Shown piece after piece: positions 24,625 through 33,887 of a DNA stretch of 64,000 nt. The notes under the pieces are model-generated. The model saw nothing but the letters and a program-made list of their open reading frames with translations. It searched no databases and was not told where the DNA came from. The position numbers and the translations under genes are program-made. The stretch is from Methylomonas sp. (lineage in GTDB: Bacteria; Pseudomonadota; Gammaproteobacteria; Methylococcales; Methylomonadaceae), in assembly GCA_002928965.1 (NCBI GenBank), contig PERU01000010.1, forward strand, positions 41,985 to 105,984, written 5' to 3'. How positions within the stretch are numbered: the first letter of the stretch is position 1; each line of letters opens with the position of its first letter.

Positions 24625-27000
24625 GTGCCTATTAAGAAAGATCCCAAGCCAAAAGGGCTGATTAAAACTCTTTTTAAGTGGCTTTTTTTTGTTTTTTTCA
24701 CGCTTTGTTTAGGTCTTGCCGCCGCCAGCTACTTTTTCATTATAGAGCTGAGCAAGGAGTTGCCTGACATCAGCAAGCTTGAAAACGTTCAATACCAAAC
24801 ACCATTAAGTATTTTCACTGCGGACAAGTTATTGATTGGTCAGTACGGTGAAAAACGACGCGTTCCAATTACCATCAATGAAGTCCCCCGCCAGCAGATC
24901 CAAGCTTTTCTTGCAGCGGAAGACGAACGTTTCTATACCCATCCTGGGGTTGATTACAAAGGATTATTACGAGCAGCCAATCAATTTTTGTCCACTGGCA
25001 AAAAGTCCCAGGGCGGCAGCACCATCACCATGCAAGTAGCCCGGAATTTTTTACTGAGTAAAGAAAAAACCTTTTTACGCAAACTCAAAGAGATTTTACT
25101 GGCATTCCAAATAGAGCAACGCTATTCCAAAGATCAAATTCTTGAGCTCTACCTTAACAAAATTTACATGGGACAGCGCGCCTACGGCCTTGCCGCAGCA
25201 GCACAAACGTACTATGGCAAAAACCTTGATGAGCTAACCCTACATCAGCAAGCCATGATTGCCGGCTTACCCAAGGCACCTTCGGTTTACAACCCTATCG
25301 TTAACGCCGAAAGGGCATTGGAAAGGCGTAATTATGTTTTGCGACGCATGCTTACACTCAATTTTATTGATTCGTCGACATACCAGCAGGCACTCAACAC
25401 GCCGGATGACTCTTCCATTCAACCCAGTAATATTGAATTCAATGCGCCATTCATTGCCGAAATGGCCCGTCAGGAACTTTTGGATAAATACGGTGAAGAA
25501 GCATATACGTTGGGCTTGAGAGTCTATACCACAGTACCGTCCTCACTACAAACAGCCTCAGATCACGCACTGCAAAGCGCCTTGCATCTTTACGAGGAGC
25601 GCCATGGCTACCAAGGCTTACCACACAAAAAGTTTAAACCCGGCAGCCCCTTGGGATCACTTGCCGCTTTGGGCGATTGCCAACAGGCAGTGGTATCAAA
25701 CTTGTCCTCCGCCGGTCTAATAACGACAATAGCAGACGGTTCAACACTATTGATACCTTGGCATAACATTCCCTGGAAAACGCTCGTGCCAAATAATCCG
25801 CATGCCAAAACCTTGCAATCCTCAGTGTTCAAAACAAACGACATAATCTGGATAAGACAGCTCAACGATCGCAGCTGGGCACTCAGCCAAGTTCCTACAG
25901 CAGAAGGTGCGTTCGCGGCAATCAACCCCTACAACGGCGCTATTTTGGCAATAAGCGGCAGCTTTGATTATTATCGCAGTCGGTTCAATCGCGCCACACA
26001 GTCTAAACGACAACCTGGCTCGGGCTTTAAACCCTTTATTTACACAGCAGCCTTGGAAAAAGGCTTTACCCCTGCCAGTATTATCAATGATGCGCCGATT
26101 GTCATTGAAGACCCTTCGTTGGAAAATGACTGGCGACCGGAAAATTATACTAGACGGTATTTAGGTCCCATTCCGTTACGGAACGCCTTGCGGCAGTCGA
26201 TCAATCTGGTATCTATCCGCTTACTTCGGGACATAGGCATTCCCGCTGCGTTGGAAACCGCCATGCGATTCGGCTTTACTCGTGAACAGCTTCCAACCAC
26301 CTTGTCACTGGCACTGGGCAGCGGCAATGCACCGCCATTGAAAATGGCAACTGCCTATGCGGTATTTGCCAACGGTGGATTTTCAGTAAAACCCTATTTG
26401 ATTGAACGCATTGAAGATCATTCGGGCACCGTGTTATTTCAAGCCACCCCAGAAGCAGTTTGCGGTGATTGCGAAAATCAACCCGCTGCTAACCCGGCGC
26501 AACGTGTAATCTCACCGCAAATCAGCTTTTTAATGAACAGTTTACTCCGAGATGTGGTTGATCGCGGTACAGCCACGCAGGCCAAAGAACTGGGTAGAAC
26601 TGACCTAGCTGGTAAAACAGGCACTACCAACGACCAACGTGACGCTTGGTTTAATGGCTTCACCCCGGATATTGCCGCATCAGCCTGGGTTGGATTTGAT
26701 AATTCACAATCACTAGGCAAAGGGGAAACCGGTGGCAAAGCTGCATTGCCGATGTGGATTGAATTTATGAAAACCGCGCTGGCAAATACACCTGAAAAGC
26801 CATTTACTCCGCCAGAGGGCATCGTGCAAGCTTATATCAACCCAAGCGACGGATTACTTCTCGACCCCAGCAATAAAAGCGGAATACAGGAGTATTTTAC
26901 TGCGGACACTGCACCGAAAAGATACTCTCAACCCAAAGAACCCGAACTGGATGACGAGTACGAACTTAATGAGGAATTTATACAGGAAGCGCTGTTCTAA
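24625..27000 (+). CDS. mrcA: Penicillin-binding protein 1A (bifunctional glycosyltransferase/transpeptidase)
   Basis: This 791-residue protein starts with GTG at 24625; no ATG fits better and the ribosome site is weak. A short basic tail and membrane helix (about residues 15-38) precede a GT51 glycosyltransferase domain: EDERFYTHPGVD (catalytic Glu), GGSTITMQVARN and EQRYSKDQILELYLN. An OB-like insert follows, then the transpeptidase with SGFK (active Ser), SIN and KTGTTND motifs. It polymerises and crosslinks peptidoglycan. It is divergent from pilM, the standard place for ponA/mrcA. The terminator follows at 27017. Confidence 0.95.
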   Translation: MPIKKDPKPKGLIKTLFKWLFFVFFTLCLGLAAASYFFIIELSKELPDISKLENVQYQTPLSIFTADKLLIGQYGEKRRVPITINEVPRQQIQAFLAAEDERFYTHPGVDYKGLLRAANQFLSTGKKSQGGSTITMQVARNFLLSKEKTFLRKLKEILLAFQIEQRYSKDQILELYLNKIYMGQRAYGLAAAAQTYYGKNLDELTLHQQAMIAGLPKAPSVYNPIVNAERALERRNYVLRRMLTLNFIDSSTYQQALNTPDDSSIQPSNIEFNAPFIAEMARQELLDKYGEEAYTLGLRVYTTVPSSLQTASDHALQSALHLYEERHGYQGLPHKKFKPGSPLGSLAALGDCQQAVVSNLSSAGLITTIADGSTLLIPWHNIPWKTLVPNNPHAKTLQSSVFKTNDIIWIRQLNDRSWALSQVPTAEGAFAAINPYNGAILAISGSFDYYRSRFNRATQSKRQPGSGFKPFIYTAALEKGFTPASIINDAPIVIEDPSLENDWRPENYTRRYLGPIPLRNALRQSINLVSIRLLRDIGIPAALETAMRFGFTREQLPTTLSLALGSGNAPPLKMATAYAVFANGGFSVKPYLIERIEDHSGTVLFQATPEAVCGDCENQPAANPAQRVISPQISFLMNSLLRDVVDRGTATQAKELGRTDLAGKTGTTNDQRDAWFNGFTPDIAASAWVGFDNSQSLGKGETGGKAALPMWIEFMKTALANTPEKPFTPPEGIVQAYINPSDGLLLDPSNKSGIQEYFTADTAPKRYSQPKEPELDDEYELNEEFIQEALF

Positions 27001-27016
27001 CAGCCTTTGAGATATT

Positions 27017-27048
27017 TTGTAGCCGCCCTGTTTTAAAGGCGGCTACAA
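27017..27048. terminator. Hairpin between convergent mrcA and rpmE
   Basis: A perfect 11-bp, GC-rich inverted repeat (27017-27027 and 27038-27048, 10-base loop) lies between the stop codons of mrcA and rpmE. It has no long T run on either side, so termination strength is uncertain, but its place and symmetry suit a shared terminator. Confidence 0.65.
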
Positions 27049-27065
27049 GTAACGAGTCGAAAAAC

Positions 27066-27266
27066 TTATTTACCGAATTTTTTACGGAATTTATCAACGC
27101 GTCCAGACGTATCGACCACCCGTTGTTTGCCGGTATAAAAAGGATGGCAAGAAGAACAAACCTCTATGTGTAAATCTTGCGACAAAACTGAACCCGTTTG
27201 AAAGGTGTTACCGCAGCCGCAAGTGACAGTAATCTGTTTATATTCAGGATGAATTTCTGGTTTCAT
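27066..27266 (-). CDS. rpmE: 50S ribosomal protein L31
   Basis: The product is 66 residues. The ATG at 27266 gives the family start [16 protein letters not shown]; nine extra in-frame codons upstream are not needed. Zinc-type cysteines CGCG and [13 protein letters not shown] are present, so it is the zinc-binding (C+) form of L31. It ends in the usual [12 protein letters not shown]. Confidence 0.95.
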   Translation of the reverse strand: MKPEIHPEYKQITVTCGCGNTFQTGSVLSQDLHIEVCSSCHPFYTGKQRVVDTSGRVDKFRKKFGK

Positions 27267-27359
27267 ATTGCTCACATACCCGTTTTGGGCCACATCATAA
27301 TTTAGAACCGCCTATGATACGACCTGCTCCACTTTACCGCAATAAAAAAATGAATGCGA

Positions 27360-28724
27360 TTAATCGCTTGCCCTCGCTTTTACGAGTGAATCCTGGTCGT
27401 TCCACATAAGCCGCATGACTAAAAAAACCAAAATCACCGCAGGAACACCCAGTACTGCTGAATACACAAAAAACCCACCATAGCCAAAGCTCGATACAAT
27501 TGCTCCGGACAGCCCGCCAATTAATTTTGCCGGCAACGTCATCAATGAACTGAATAAGGCGTATTGAGTTGCTGTATAGGCGCTGTTGGTTAAACTGGAC
27601 AAGTAGGCGATAAACGCCGCCGCCGCAATGCCTCCACAAAGATTATCAGCGCTAACGACCACAGCCAGCAAAGCCAAGCTTGGCTTAACAACGGCCAAAA
27701 TTGCAAACAACAAATTGGTCAGGGCCACAATGACTGCACCCAATAGCAGGGGCCGCATAATGCCATAACGCAACACCAGTACGCCGCCCATTGAAGTTCC
27801 AAAGATGGTCATAAAAAAACCGAATATCTTGGTCACATCAGCAATGTCCTTTTTACTAAAGCCCAGATCCAGATAAAAAGGATTAGCCATAACGCCCATG
27901 GCAATATCGCTCATTTTATAAAGCGAGATGAGCGCCAAAATCAGCATACCGTTGCGACCATTCCGCTGAAAAAACTCTATAAACGGACTGATAACCGCAT
28001 CTAAAACCCACCTTAGAAATCCCGCCCAAAACCCTTTTCCGACATTGATCTGCAACGCCTTTTCCAGTTGTTTCTCTACTTCTTGTGCGGCACGATTATC
28101 AACTAACTCAGGCTCATGAATCAAAAGTGTCGAAATAATACCAATCAGCATCAATGCAGCCATCAACTGATAAGCAACTTGCCAATTAACGAATTCCGCA
28201 ACATATAAAGCCCCAGCGCCAGCAACCAATAGCGCCAATCGATAGCCCAATACATACATTGCCGCCATAGCACCTTGTAGCTTGACACTAACAATCTCTA
28301 TTCTGTACGCGTCAATCACAATATCCTGCGTGGCCGAACAAAACGCCACCCAAACAGCCAACAAGGCTAAGTGCTGTAAATGATCAATTGGCATTAGACT
28401 CATAGCCCACAAACCGACAGCGACGCCCAATTGGGAAACCAGCATCCAGCTGCGACGCTTGCCGAAAATGCGGCTCAACAAAGGCAAGGGCAGACGATCG
28501 ATGACAGGCGCCCATAAAACCTTTACGGAATAGGCAACACCCACCAAGCTAAAGTAACCAATGACAGAAAGACTGACTTGAGAATCCGCCAACCAAGCAG
28601 ATAAAGTCGAAGAAACCAGAATGAAAGGAAGGCCAGCAGAAAAACCCAGAAAGATCATACCCAGCACTTCAGACCGGGTATAAACGGAGAAAGCGTGGCG
28701 CCAACTACGTGGGGTTATTGCCAA
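27360..28724 (-). CDS. ampG: AmpG-like MFS permease
   Basis: This 454-residue protein has twelve or more hydrophobic helices. The N-terminal part carries typical AmpG sequence: GFSAGLPFILVSSTLSAWL and VLWAPVIDRLPLP. AmpG imports anhydro-muropeptides for cell-wall recycling. It is slightly shorter than E. coli AmpG (491). It lies 40 bases from the nhaD start, same strand. Other AmpG-like transporters exist, so the substrate is inferred from family. Confidence 0.85.
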   Translation of the reverse strand: MAITPRSWRHAFSVYTRSEVLGMIFLGFSAGLPFILVSSTLSAWLADSQVSLSVIGYFSLVGVAYSVKVLWAPVIDRLPLPLLSRIFGKRRSWMLVSQLGVAVGLWAMSLMPIDHLQHLALLAVWVAFCSATQDIVIDAYRIEIVSVKLQGAMAAMYVLGYRLALLVAGAGALYVAEFVNWQVAYQLMAALMLIGIISTLLIHEPELVDNRAAQEVEKQLEKALQINVGKGFWAGFLRWVLDAVISPFIEFFQRNGRNGMLILALISLYKMSDIAMGVMANPFYLDLGFSKKDIADVTKIFGFFMTIFGTSMGGVLVLRYGIMRPLLLGAVIVALTNLLFAILAVVKPSLALLAVVVSADNLCGGIAAAAFIAYLSSLTNSAYTATQYALFSSLMTLPAKLIGGLSGAIVSSFGYGGFFVYSAVLGVPAVILVFLVMRLMWNDQDSLVKARASD

Positions 28725-28764
28725 GCACTTCCTCCTTAAATTTGCCTAATTACAACAGCAACCT

Positions 28765-30123
28765 TTAACCATTTACCAAATAATGCGCCAGAATGCTTGC
28801 CACGTAACCGGCAGCAATGGCAGGCGTCCATTTCAAGTGGCTGAAAAAGGTATATTTATGATTGGACTGACCCATCAAGGCCACACCTGCAGCGGAGCCG
28901 ACCGACAACAACGACCCACCCACACCCGCGGTCAAGGTCACCAACAACCATTGATACAGGTCCATATCAACCCCCATGTTCAACACAGCAAACATGACAG
29001 GAATGTTATCAACGATAGCGGAAATTAAACCCACCAAAATATTGGCAGTCGTTGCTCCCAAACCATCGTACATGCCGTGAGACATCAGTTCTAGATAACC
29101 AATATAGCCCAAACCACCTACTGCGAAAACAACACCAAAGAAGAACAACAAGGTATCCCACTCGGCTTCTTTAACTTGGTTGAAAATATCAACACCATTA
29201 CCTTCAACCCTGTAACGCACTTTCAGGTTATAGCCATACAACATCAATACTGACAGACCAAACATCATGCCCATGAATGGTGGCAAATGCAAAAACTGTT
29301 TAAAGCTTACCGCAGAGACAATGGTTAAACCGAACAAGCCACAAATCACCAATGCACCCGGCTTCATGACAACAGCAGCCTCATCGGTTGCCTTGGGCTG
29401 TTCATCAGGAACCGCCTGCCACATAAAAAATGCGGGCACAACATAGTTAACAACCGAAGGGATAAACAGTTTAAAGAAATCGAAAAACTCGGCATAACCC
29501 GCTTGCCAGACCATCAACGTCGTGATGTCACCAAACGGACAGAATGCACCGCCAGCGTTAGCAGCAATCACCAAATTGACAAAACCAATTGAAACGAACT
29601 TTTCGTTATCTGCACCAACAGCCAGAACCACCGCACCAACCAACAGTGCCGAGGTCAAGTTATCAGCCACTGCAGACAAGAAAAAAGTAATGATGCCGGT
29701 AATCCAAAACAACTGTTTGTAACCGAATTGCTTACGAATCATCCATGAACGCAACGCTTCAAATACATTTCGCTCCGCCATGGCATTGATATAAGTCATC
29801 GCTACCAACAAGAACAACATCAGTTCTGCATACTCCTTCAAATCATGCTCGAAGGCTTGATGGAGTTGTTCGCCAGGCACGCCAGCCTCTTGGGCAAGAA
29901 TAGCCACATGTGCCCAAATGACCCCAGCAGCAAAAATAACAGGCTTGGATTTGCGCAGATGCGTAAATTCTTCCGTCATTACAAAACCGTAGGCTACCAA
30001 GAAAATCAGCACGGTATAAATACCGCGCTCTGTTCCGGTTAAACCTAAATTCTTGATCTCTTCGGCCATGGCTATTTGCGGCAAAAATAGCAAGCCAGCC
30101 AAAATTAATAGTAAGCGCAACAA
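28765..30123 (-). CDS. nhaD: NhaD-type Na+/H+ antiporter
   Basis: This 452-residue protein has an N-terminal signal-like helix and about twelve further membrane helices. Conserved patterns of the ion-transporter superfamily are visible: FFLSAVADNLTSALLVGAVV and NAGGAFCPFGDITTLMVWQA in the first half, and LISAIVDNIPVMFAVLNM with VGSAAGVALMG in the second. NhaD exports sodium or lithium in exchange for protons. The gene is divergent from the sulfite reductase gene. Confidence 0.92.
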   Translation of the reverse strand: MLRLLLILAGLLFLPQIAMAEEIKNLGLTGTERGIYTVLIFLVAYGFVMTEEFTHLRKSKPVIFAAGVIWAHVAILAQEAGVPGEQLHQAFEHDLKEYAELMLFLLVAMTYINAMAERNVFEALRSWMIRKQFGYKQLFWITGIITFFLSAVADNLTSALLVGAVVLAVGADNEKFVSIGFVNLVIAANAGGAFCPFGDITTLMVWQAGYAEFFDFFKLFIPSVVNYVVPAFFMWQAVPDEQPKATDEAAVVMKPGALVICGLFGLTIVSAVSFKQFLHLPPFMGMMFGLSVLMLYGYNLKVRYRVEGNGVDIFNQVKEAEWDTLLFFFGVVFAVGGLGYIGYLELMSHGMYDGLGATTANILVGLISAIVDNIPVMFAVLNMGVDMDLYQWLLVTLTAGVGGSLLSVGSAAGVALMGQSNHKYTFFSHLKWTPAIAAGYVASILAHYLVNG

Positions 30124-30282
30124 AACAACCCCCTCTAGAATATTAAAATTTTAATCATTAAAAACAGCAAAAAATTCAGCTGGGCATGTTATCACCATAC
30201 AATAATCTTTGTCATTTAATGCCCGCCAGTATATTATTTCGGATTATGTCAAAATTGTCTGCCCAACAAAAAGCACTTCTAA

Positions 30283-31935
30283 ATGTATCAATATAACGAG
30301 CTAGATCAAACACTTATTGAAGAGCGTGTAAATCAGTTTCGAGGCCAAACAGAGCGGTTTCTGAACGGCGAACTCGGAACAGACGAGTTTCGCGCACTTC
30401 GACTGATGAATGGACTTTACATTCAAACCCACGCACCCATGTTACGGGTTGCAATTCCTTATGGATTGCTGGCCTCAAGACAATTAAGAATGCTGGCAAA
30501 AGTGGCCCGAGATTACGACAAAGGCTATTGTCACTTCACGACACGCCAGAACGTACAATATAACTGGCCCGCATTGGAAAGAGTGCCTGATCTGCTTGCA
30601 GAACTGGCTACAGTGCAAATGCACGCCATTCAAACCAGCGGCAATTGCCTGCGCAACACCACATCCGATCATTTAGCGGGGGTTTGTGTGGATGAAATTG
30701 AAGATCCCCGTCCTTATTGTGAAATCATTCGCCAGTGGACGACCTTACATCCTGAGTTTGCATACTTGCCGCGCAAATTTAAAATTGCCGTGAGCGGCTC
30801 TGAACATGATCGCGCAGCAGTCCAACTGCATGACATCGGTGTTTATCTAGTTCAAAATGACGCCGGTGAAGTGGGTTTTAGGGTACTTGCTGGCGGCGGC
30901 TTAGGCAGAACCCCCATCATCGGCCAAACCGTCAAACCGTTTTTGGAAAAGAAATACCTGCTTTCTTATTTGGAAGCCATATTGCGCGTCTATAACCTGC
31001 TAGGCAGGCGCGATAATAAATATAAAGCCCGAATTAAAATCCTGGTTAAAGAGACCGGCCTGGAAAAATTTACAGCCTTGGTTGAAGCCGAATGGTTACG
31101 CATACGTGACCAAATGCTGCTAAGCGATGAAAGCATTGACGCCATGAAAGCACAATTCACGCCGCCCGCTTATGACACCGGCGCAGGCAACGACACATCC
31201 TTAGCTCATCATCAGTCTAGTGACGTACACTTTGCCAAATGGTTAAAATACAATACCGCAGATCACAGAATACCCGGCTATAGAGCTGTTTTCGTATCCT
31301 TAAAAGCACCTGATTCCCCACCGGGTGATATTACTGCCGACCAACTGGATGCGCTTGCCGACTTAGCCGATACTTATAGTTTTGGTGAAGCCAGAAGCAC
31401 TCACCGACAAAACCTGGTTTTGGCTGACGTCAAGCATTCAGATGTCTATGTACTATGGCAAAAGCTGGATGCATTGAAACTTGCCACACCCAATATCGGC
31501 ACTGTTACCGACATGATTTGCTGTCCTGGTCTGGATTTTTGCTCACTTGCCAACGCCAGCTCCATCAGCATTGCCAAAGAAATCAATGAAGCACTGGATG
31601 ATATGGATTATGTTCATGATATTGGTGATATCAAAATCAACATGTCCGGCTGTATGAATGGCTGCGCGCACCAAAGCGTCGGCCACATTGGAATATTGGG
31701 TGTCGATAAAAAAGGTGAAGAATGGTATCAAATCACCCTGGGTGGCTCATCTGAAAACGAAGCCGCCATTGGTGACCGCTTGGGGCCGTCGGTAGCCAAA
31801 CATCAAATCACCAACGCGATTAAACAAATTCTAGACGTTTACCTTCAGCACCGCCTTGATGACGAAGCCTTTCTGCAAACAGTCAAACGTGTCGGACTCG
31901 AACCTTTTAAAGCAAAAGTGTATGCAAATCATTAA
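30283..31935 (+). CDS. cysI: Sulfite (nitrite) reductase hemoprotein, CysI-like
   Basis: This 550-residue protein has two ferredoxin-like halves and the sirohaem/[4Fe-4S] ligand pattern: CCPGLDFCSLA followed by SGCMNGCAHQ (Cys residues about 409, 414, 449 and 453). It belongs to the nitrite/sulfite reductase family. Pairing with the DUF934 gene downstream is typical of assimilatory sulfite reductase in proteobacteria, so reduction of sulfite to sulfide is the likely role. A nitrite reductase role cannot be ruled out from sequence alone. Confidence 0.9.
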   Translation: MYQYNELDQTLIEERVNQFRGQTERFLNGELGTDEFRALRLMNGLYIQTHAPMLRVAIPYGLLASRQLRMLAKVARDYDKGYCHFTTRQNVQYNWPALERVPDLLAELATVQMHAIQTSGNCLRNTTSDHLAGVCVDEIEDPRPYCEIIRQWTTLHPEFAYLPRKFKIAVSGSEHDRAAVQLHDIGVYLVQNDAGEVGFRVLAGGGLGRTPIIGQTVKPFLEKKYLLSYLEAILRVYNLLGRRDNKYKARIKILVKETGLEKFTALVEAEWLRIRDQMLLSDESIDAMKAQFTPPAYDTGAGNDTSLAHHQSSDVHFAKWLKYNTADHRIPGYRAVFVSLKAPDSPPGDITADQLDALADLADTYSFGEARSTHRQNLVLADVKHSDVYVLWQKLDALKLATPNIGTVTDMICCPGLDFCSLANASSISIAKEINEALDDMDYVHDIGDIKINMSGCMNGCAHQSVGHIGILGVDKKGEEWYQITLGGSSENEAAIGDRLGPSVAKHQITNAIKQILDVYLQHRLDDEAFLQTVKRVGLEPFKAKVYANH

Positions 31936-32374
31936 AGATCAACAGCTTTCAGAAAATACCTGGCGCTTTATCGCCGATGACGCTCCATTGACAAACGGTA
32001 ACATCACTGTGTCCTTACAACGCTGGACGCAAGATAAAGCCCAATTGTTGCAGCATGGTGCTAACATCGGCGTGCGTCTTGCGCCTGCCGATTTAGTCGA
32101 AACACTTGCAGATGACCTTTCTGCCATCAGCTTAATTGAGCTAAATTTCCCTGCCTTCAATGACGGACGCTGTTTTTCTCAGGCACGCTTGCTCAGAGGC
32201 CATTACGGCTATCAAGGCGAAATCCGCGCAGTTGGCAACTACATGGCTGATCAGGTTTTTTATCTGCACCGGGTTGGCGTGAATGCCTTTGAATTTAGCA
32301 ATCCCCAACATCTTGATTTAGCCTTATCAGCAATAAACGATTTCTCGGTTCGTTACCAACCATCGACGCTATAA
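31922..32374 (+). CDS. DUF934 protein (CysI-associated)
   Basis: This 150-residue protein starts at the ATG at 31922, overlapping the end of cysI by 14 bases. An upstream in-frame ATG would lie deep inside cysI and is rejected. It carries the DUF934 signature in its second half: FPAFNDGRCFSQARLLR and YQGEIRAVGNYMADQVFYL. DUF934 genes almost always sit beside cysI/cysH; the exact job is unknown but is presumed to support sulfite reduction. Confidence 0.9.
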   Translation: MQIIKDQQLSENTWRFIADDAPLTNGNITVSLQRWTQDKAQLLQHGANIGVRLAPADLVETLADDLSAISLIELNFPAFNDGRCFSQARLLRGHYGYQGEIRAVGNYMADQVFYLHRVGVNAFEFSNPQHLDLALSAINDFSVRYQPSTL

Positions 32375-32429
32375 ATCCTGATAGTTTTCTGCTCCCTGTT
32401 CAGAACTGAAGACAAAACATCAGCACGCA

Positions 32430-32466
32430 AAAAAGCCCGCTATCCCAAATAGATAGCGGGCTTTTT
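32430..32466. terminator. Bidirectional rho-independent terminator
   Basis: A perfect 15-bp inverted repeat (32430-32444 and 32452-32466) with a 7-base loop has an A run on one side and a T run on the other. It serves both the cysI-DUF934 operon and the convergent ctpA operon. Confidence 0.92.
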
Positions 32467-32486
32467 ACTGTATCAAACCTCTTCTT

Positions 32487-33851
32487 TTATCTGCTTTTCA
32501 TAATCGAAATACCCTTTAACAAATTCAAGGCTTCATGTAAGGGGTAATCCGTCACATCTGAATCAGCATCCGCAGATTCACCTTCTTTTTCCTGTGACTT
32601 GTCCTTTTCGCCAGCCTTTTCATCCGCTTCAGGTTTCTTTTTCTCATCATTGCCATTGGTTAAGTGGCGGGATAAATCAGCCTCTTTGATTGAATCAAAT
32701 TTGGCTTTTTCTAAAGCCTCCAATTTTACCCTTGCCAATGTCACGTCAGGCTCAATACCTTCCGCCTGAATGGAGCGCCCTGACGGCGTGAAATACCGCG
32801 CAGTAGTCAATTTCACCGCGCCACCGTTACTGGTCGGCAAAATCGTTTGTACGGAACCCTTACCAAAGGATTTTTCACCCATAATGATAGCGCGCTTGTG
32901 ATCCTGTAACGCACCCGCGACAATTTCTGACGCTGAGGCTGATCCACCATTTATCAATACTACAATCGGCGCACCGTTAATGACATCATCGGGAGTCGCG
33001 TTGAAACGCATTTCGGAGTTTTTGATCCGACCCTCGGTGTATACAATCAATCCCGACTGGATAAAGGCATCACTGACATCAACAGCTGCGTTTAATACGC
33101 CGCCCGGATTGTTACGCAAATCCAGAACAATCCCTTTCAGTGGCGCTTCGTTTTCTTTTTTCAGCTCATCAATCGCATCAACCAATCCTTCGCCAGTGCC
33201 TGACTGAAAACTGCTGATACGCAGATAACCGTAATTTTTCTCTAACATGCGACTTTTAACGCTTCGGACTTTGATGATGTCGCGGGTCAGTTCAAATTTT
33301 AAAGGCGCTTCTGCACCCTCACGCACGACAGTCAGCACAATTTGACTGCCCGGTTCGCCACGCATCAGCTTTACGGCTTCTGCGAGCGTCATGCCCTTAA
33401 CCGGTTTATCGTCCAGCCTTACAATCAGATCGCCCGACTTGATGCCGGCTTTTTGCGCGGGCGTATCGTCAATTGGCGAAACCACCTTAACAAAGCCGTT
33501 TTCCATACCGACTTCAATGCCCAGTCCTCCGAACTGCCCGGTTGTACCTTCCTGCAACTCTTTGTACTCTTCATTGATTAAATAAGCAGAGTGCGGATCC
33601 AATCCAGACAACATGCCGCGAATCGCATCTTCCAACAGTTTTTTGTCAGAAACAGGCTCAACATAATCCTGCTTGATGCGTCCAAATATTTCGGTAAAGG
33701 TCCGTAATTCATCGAAAGGCAGCGTTTGCATGACTTCCGCTTTTGAGGAAACAGCAGATTCCTTATCCGCGAGCACACTGCCGCAAACGCTAACCATGGC
33801 ACCGAGAATGAATCCAACCAATAAAATCAAAAAGTTCGTTTTTTTCCGCAT
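32487..33851 (-). CDS. ctpA: C-terminal processing protease CtpA (S41 family)
   Basis: This 454-residue protein has an N-terminal membrane anchor or signal (about residues 7-28), a PDZ domain (about 95-180: FGGLGIEVGMENGFVKVV) and an S41 catalytic core. The catalytic Ser is in GGSASASEIVAGAL and the Lys in GEKSFGKGSVQT. The C-terminal tail is acidic and Lys/Glu-rich (about residues 385-440). It trims periplasmic proteins and peptidoglycan hydrolases. It is the last gene of gpmI-envC-ctpA, a common set that links it to cell-wall turnover. Confidence 0.94.
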   Translation of the reverse strand: MRKKTNFLILLVGFILGAMVSVCGSVLADKESAVSSKAEVMQTLPFDELRTFTEIFGRIKQDYVEPVSDKKLLEDAIRGMLSGLDPHSAYLINEEYKELQEGTTGQFGGLGIEVGMENGFVKVVSPIDDTPAQKAGIKSGDLIVRLDDKPVKGMTLAEAVKLMRGEPGSQIVLTVVREGAEAPLKFELTRDIIKVRSVKSRMLEKNYGYLRISSFQSGTGEGLVDAIDELKKENEAPLKGIVLDLRNNPGGVLNAAVDVSDAFIQSGLIVYTEGRIKNSEMRFNATPDDVINGAPIVVLINGGSASASEIVAGALQDHKRAIIMGEKSFGKGSVQTILPTSNGGAVKLTTARYFTPSGRSIQAEGIEPDVTLARVKLEALEKAKFDSIKEADLSRHLTNGNDEKKKPEADEKAGEKDKSQEKEGESADADSDVTDYPLHEALNLLKGISIMKSR

Positions 33852-33887
33852 CTGTTTTAAAACTCCAACAACCTGTTTCCTAATAAA